In this document: in pieces, positions 5,587 through 5,817 of the stretch
How positions within the stretch are numbered: the stretch's first letter is position 1
Layout: the number at the start of each line of letters is the position of its first letter
Source of the DNA: JBEVMS01 sp040508515
GTDB taxonomy: Bacteria > Pseudomonadota > Gammaproteobacteria > Xanthomonadales > Rhodanobacteraceae
NCBI GenBank assembly: GCA_040508515.1
Contig: JBEVMS010000094.1
Location: 1-5,817 of the forward strand
DNA length: 5,817 nucleotides
Direction: 5' to 3'
The notes under the pieces: model-generated
What the model was told of the DNA's origin: nothing
What the model saw: the letters and a program-made list of their open reading frames with translations, nothing else
Databases searched by the model: none
Position numbers and translations under genes: made by a program

Positions 5587-5817
5587 ATGAACGAGGTGGG
5601 ACAGAACCGGCGGAATGAAAACGGCCATACCAGTGACGGGCGCTCGCGCATGATGAGGGACAACGGCATCCGCTTGGAAACGGCCGGGGCGATTCTGTTC
5701 GACGCCGCGCGGTCGCCACAAGTCGTCGATGACTGGTTCGAGCCCGATTTCTGGGCGGCGCGCGGCGCACTGCACATGCAGGCTGGCGGTCGCGGCGGGG
5801 TGGCGGTTATCGACACG
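5587..5817 (+). CDS. kdkA: Probable Kdo kinase KdkA (WaaP-like), cut by right edge
   Basis: The first 77 codons of a frame that is still open at the window end. KdkA phosphorylates the Kdo residue of lipid A-Kdo in LPS inner-core assembly, at the cytoplasmic side of the inner membrane. Seen, counted from the ATG at 5587: GAILFD (34-39), DDWFEPDFWAARGAL (48-62) and a glycine-rich loop QAGGRGGVAVID (65-76). These match the opening of Xanthomonas KdkA as I remember it (GAILFD, then F-P-W, then a GGRGG loop leading into the kinase fold). The catalytic HxD region lies beyond the window. The start is uncertain: ATGs at 5650 and 5653 (residues 22-23) place GAILFD at a distance closer to homologues, and residues 1-21 look unconserved; no start has a good ribosome site. 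The call is a fair inference from a short fragment. Confidence 0.7.
   Translation, partial: MNEVGQNRRNENGHTSDGRSRMMRDNGIRLETAGAILFDAARSPQVVDDWFEPDFWAARGALHMQAGGRGGVAVIDT

Noticed and set aside
5562..5816. N-terminal extension of the glycosyltransferase frame to the window edge
   Set aside because: The GT9 fold begins at LLRTSAIGD just after the ATG at 5561, and the extension lies opposite the kdkA coding sequence.

Overview
The window looks like chromosomal DNA of a GC-rich gammaproteobacterium. The order Xanthomonadales (Lysobacterales: Xanthomonas, Dyella or Rhodanobacter relatives) fits best. This rests on protein resemblance (an IcmF-type fused mutase, a YbcJ-like S4 protein, a DUF6165 protein, and a Kdo-kinase-like start next to a family 9 glycosyltransferase) and on GC-rich third codon positions. 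It is an inference, and I could not run a search.

Layout from left to right. (1) 1-2656, plus strand: the C-terminal three quarters of a fused adenosylcobalamin-dependent acyl-CoA mutase (IcmF). The window opens inside its GTPase domain. Active-site residues point to isobutyryl-CoA rather than methylmalonyl-CoA. (2) 2657-3099: 443 bases with no convincing gene, holding a long inverted repeat and weak hairpins. (3) 3100-3513, minus strand: a small secreted, charged RcnB-family protein that converges on icmF. (4) 3514-3749: a divergent intergenic region with an operator-like palindrome on the rcnB-like side and a REP-like hairpin on the other side. (5) 3750-3983, plus strand: a small YbcJ-type S4 RNA-binding protein. 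(6) 3984-4082: a short, structured spacer with a strong intrinsic terminator ending almost on the ribosome binding site of the next gene. (7) 4083-4481, plus strand: a DUF6165 protein of unknown function. (8) 4515-5561, minus strand: a family 9 (heptosyltransferase-like) glycosyltransferase, convergent with the DUF6165 gene. (9) 5587 to the right edge, plus strand: the start of a probable Kdo kinase (KdkA), divergent from the glycosyltransferase.

The right-hand part looks like an edge of a lipopolysaccharide inner-core locus: a glycosyltransferase and a Kdo kinase, with DUF6165 as a possible uncharacterised partner. The left-hand part belongs to acyl-CoA metabolism and is unrelated in function. 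I see no tRNA, rRNA, CRISPR array, transposase or phage gene. Nothing here is clearly a new system. The items most worth a second look are the terminator-to-RBS arrangement before DUF6165, the DUF6165/LPS linkage, and the unexplained inverted repeats in the intergenic regions.
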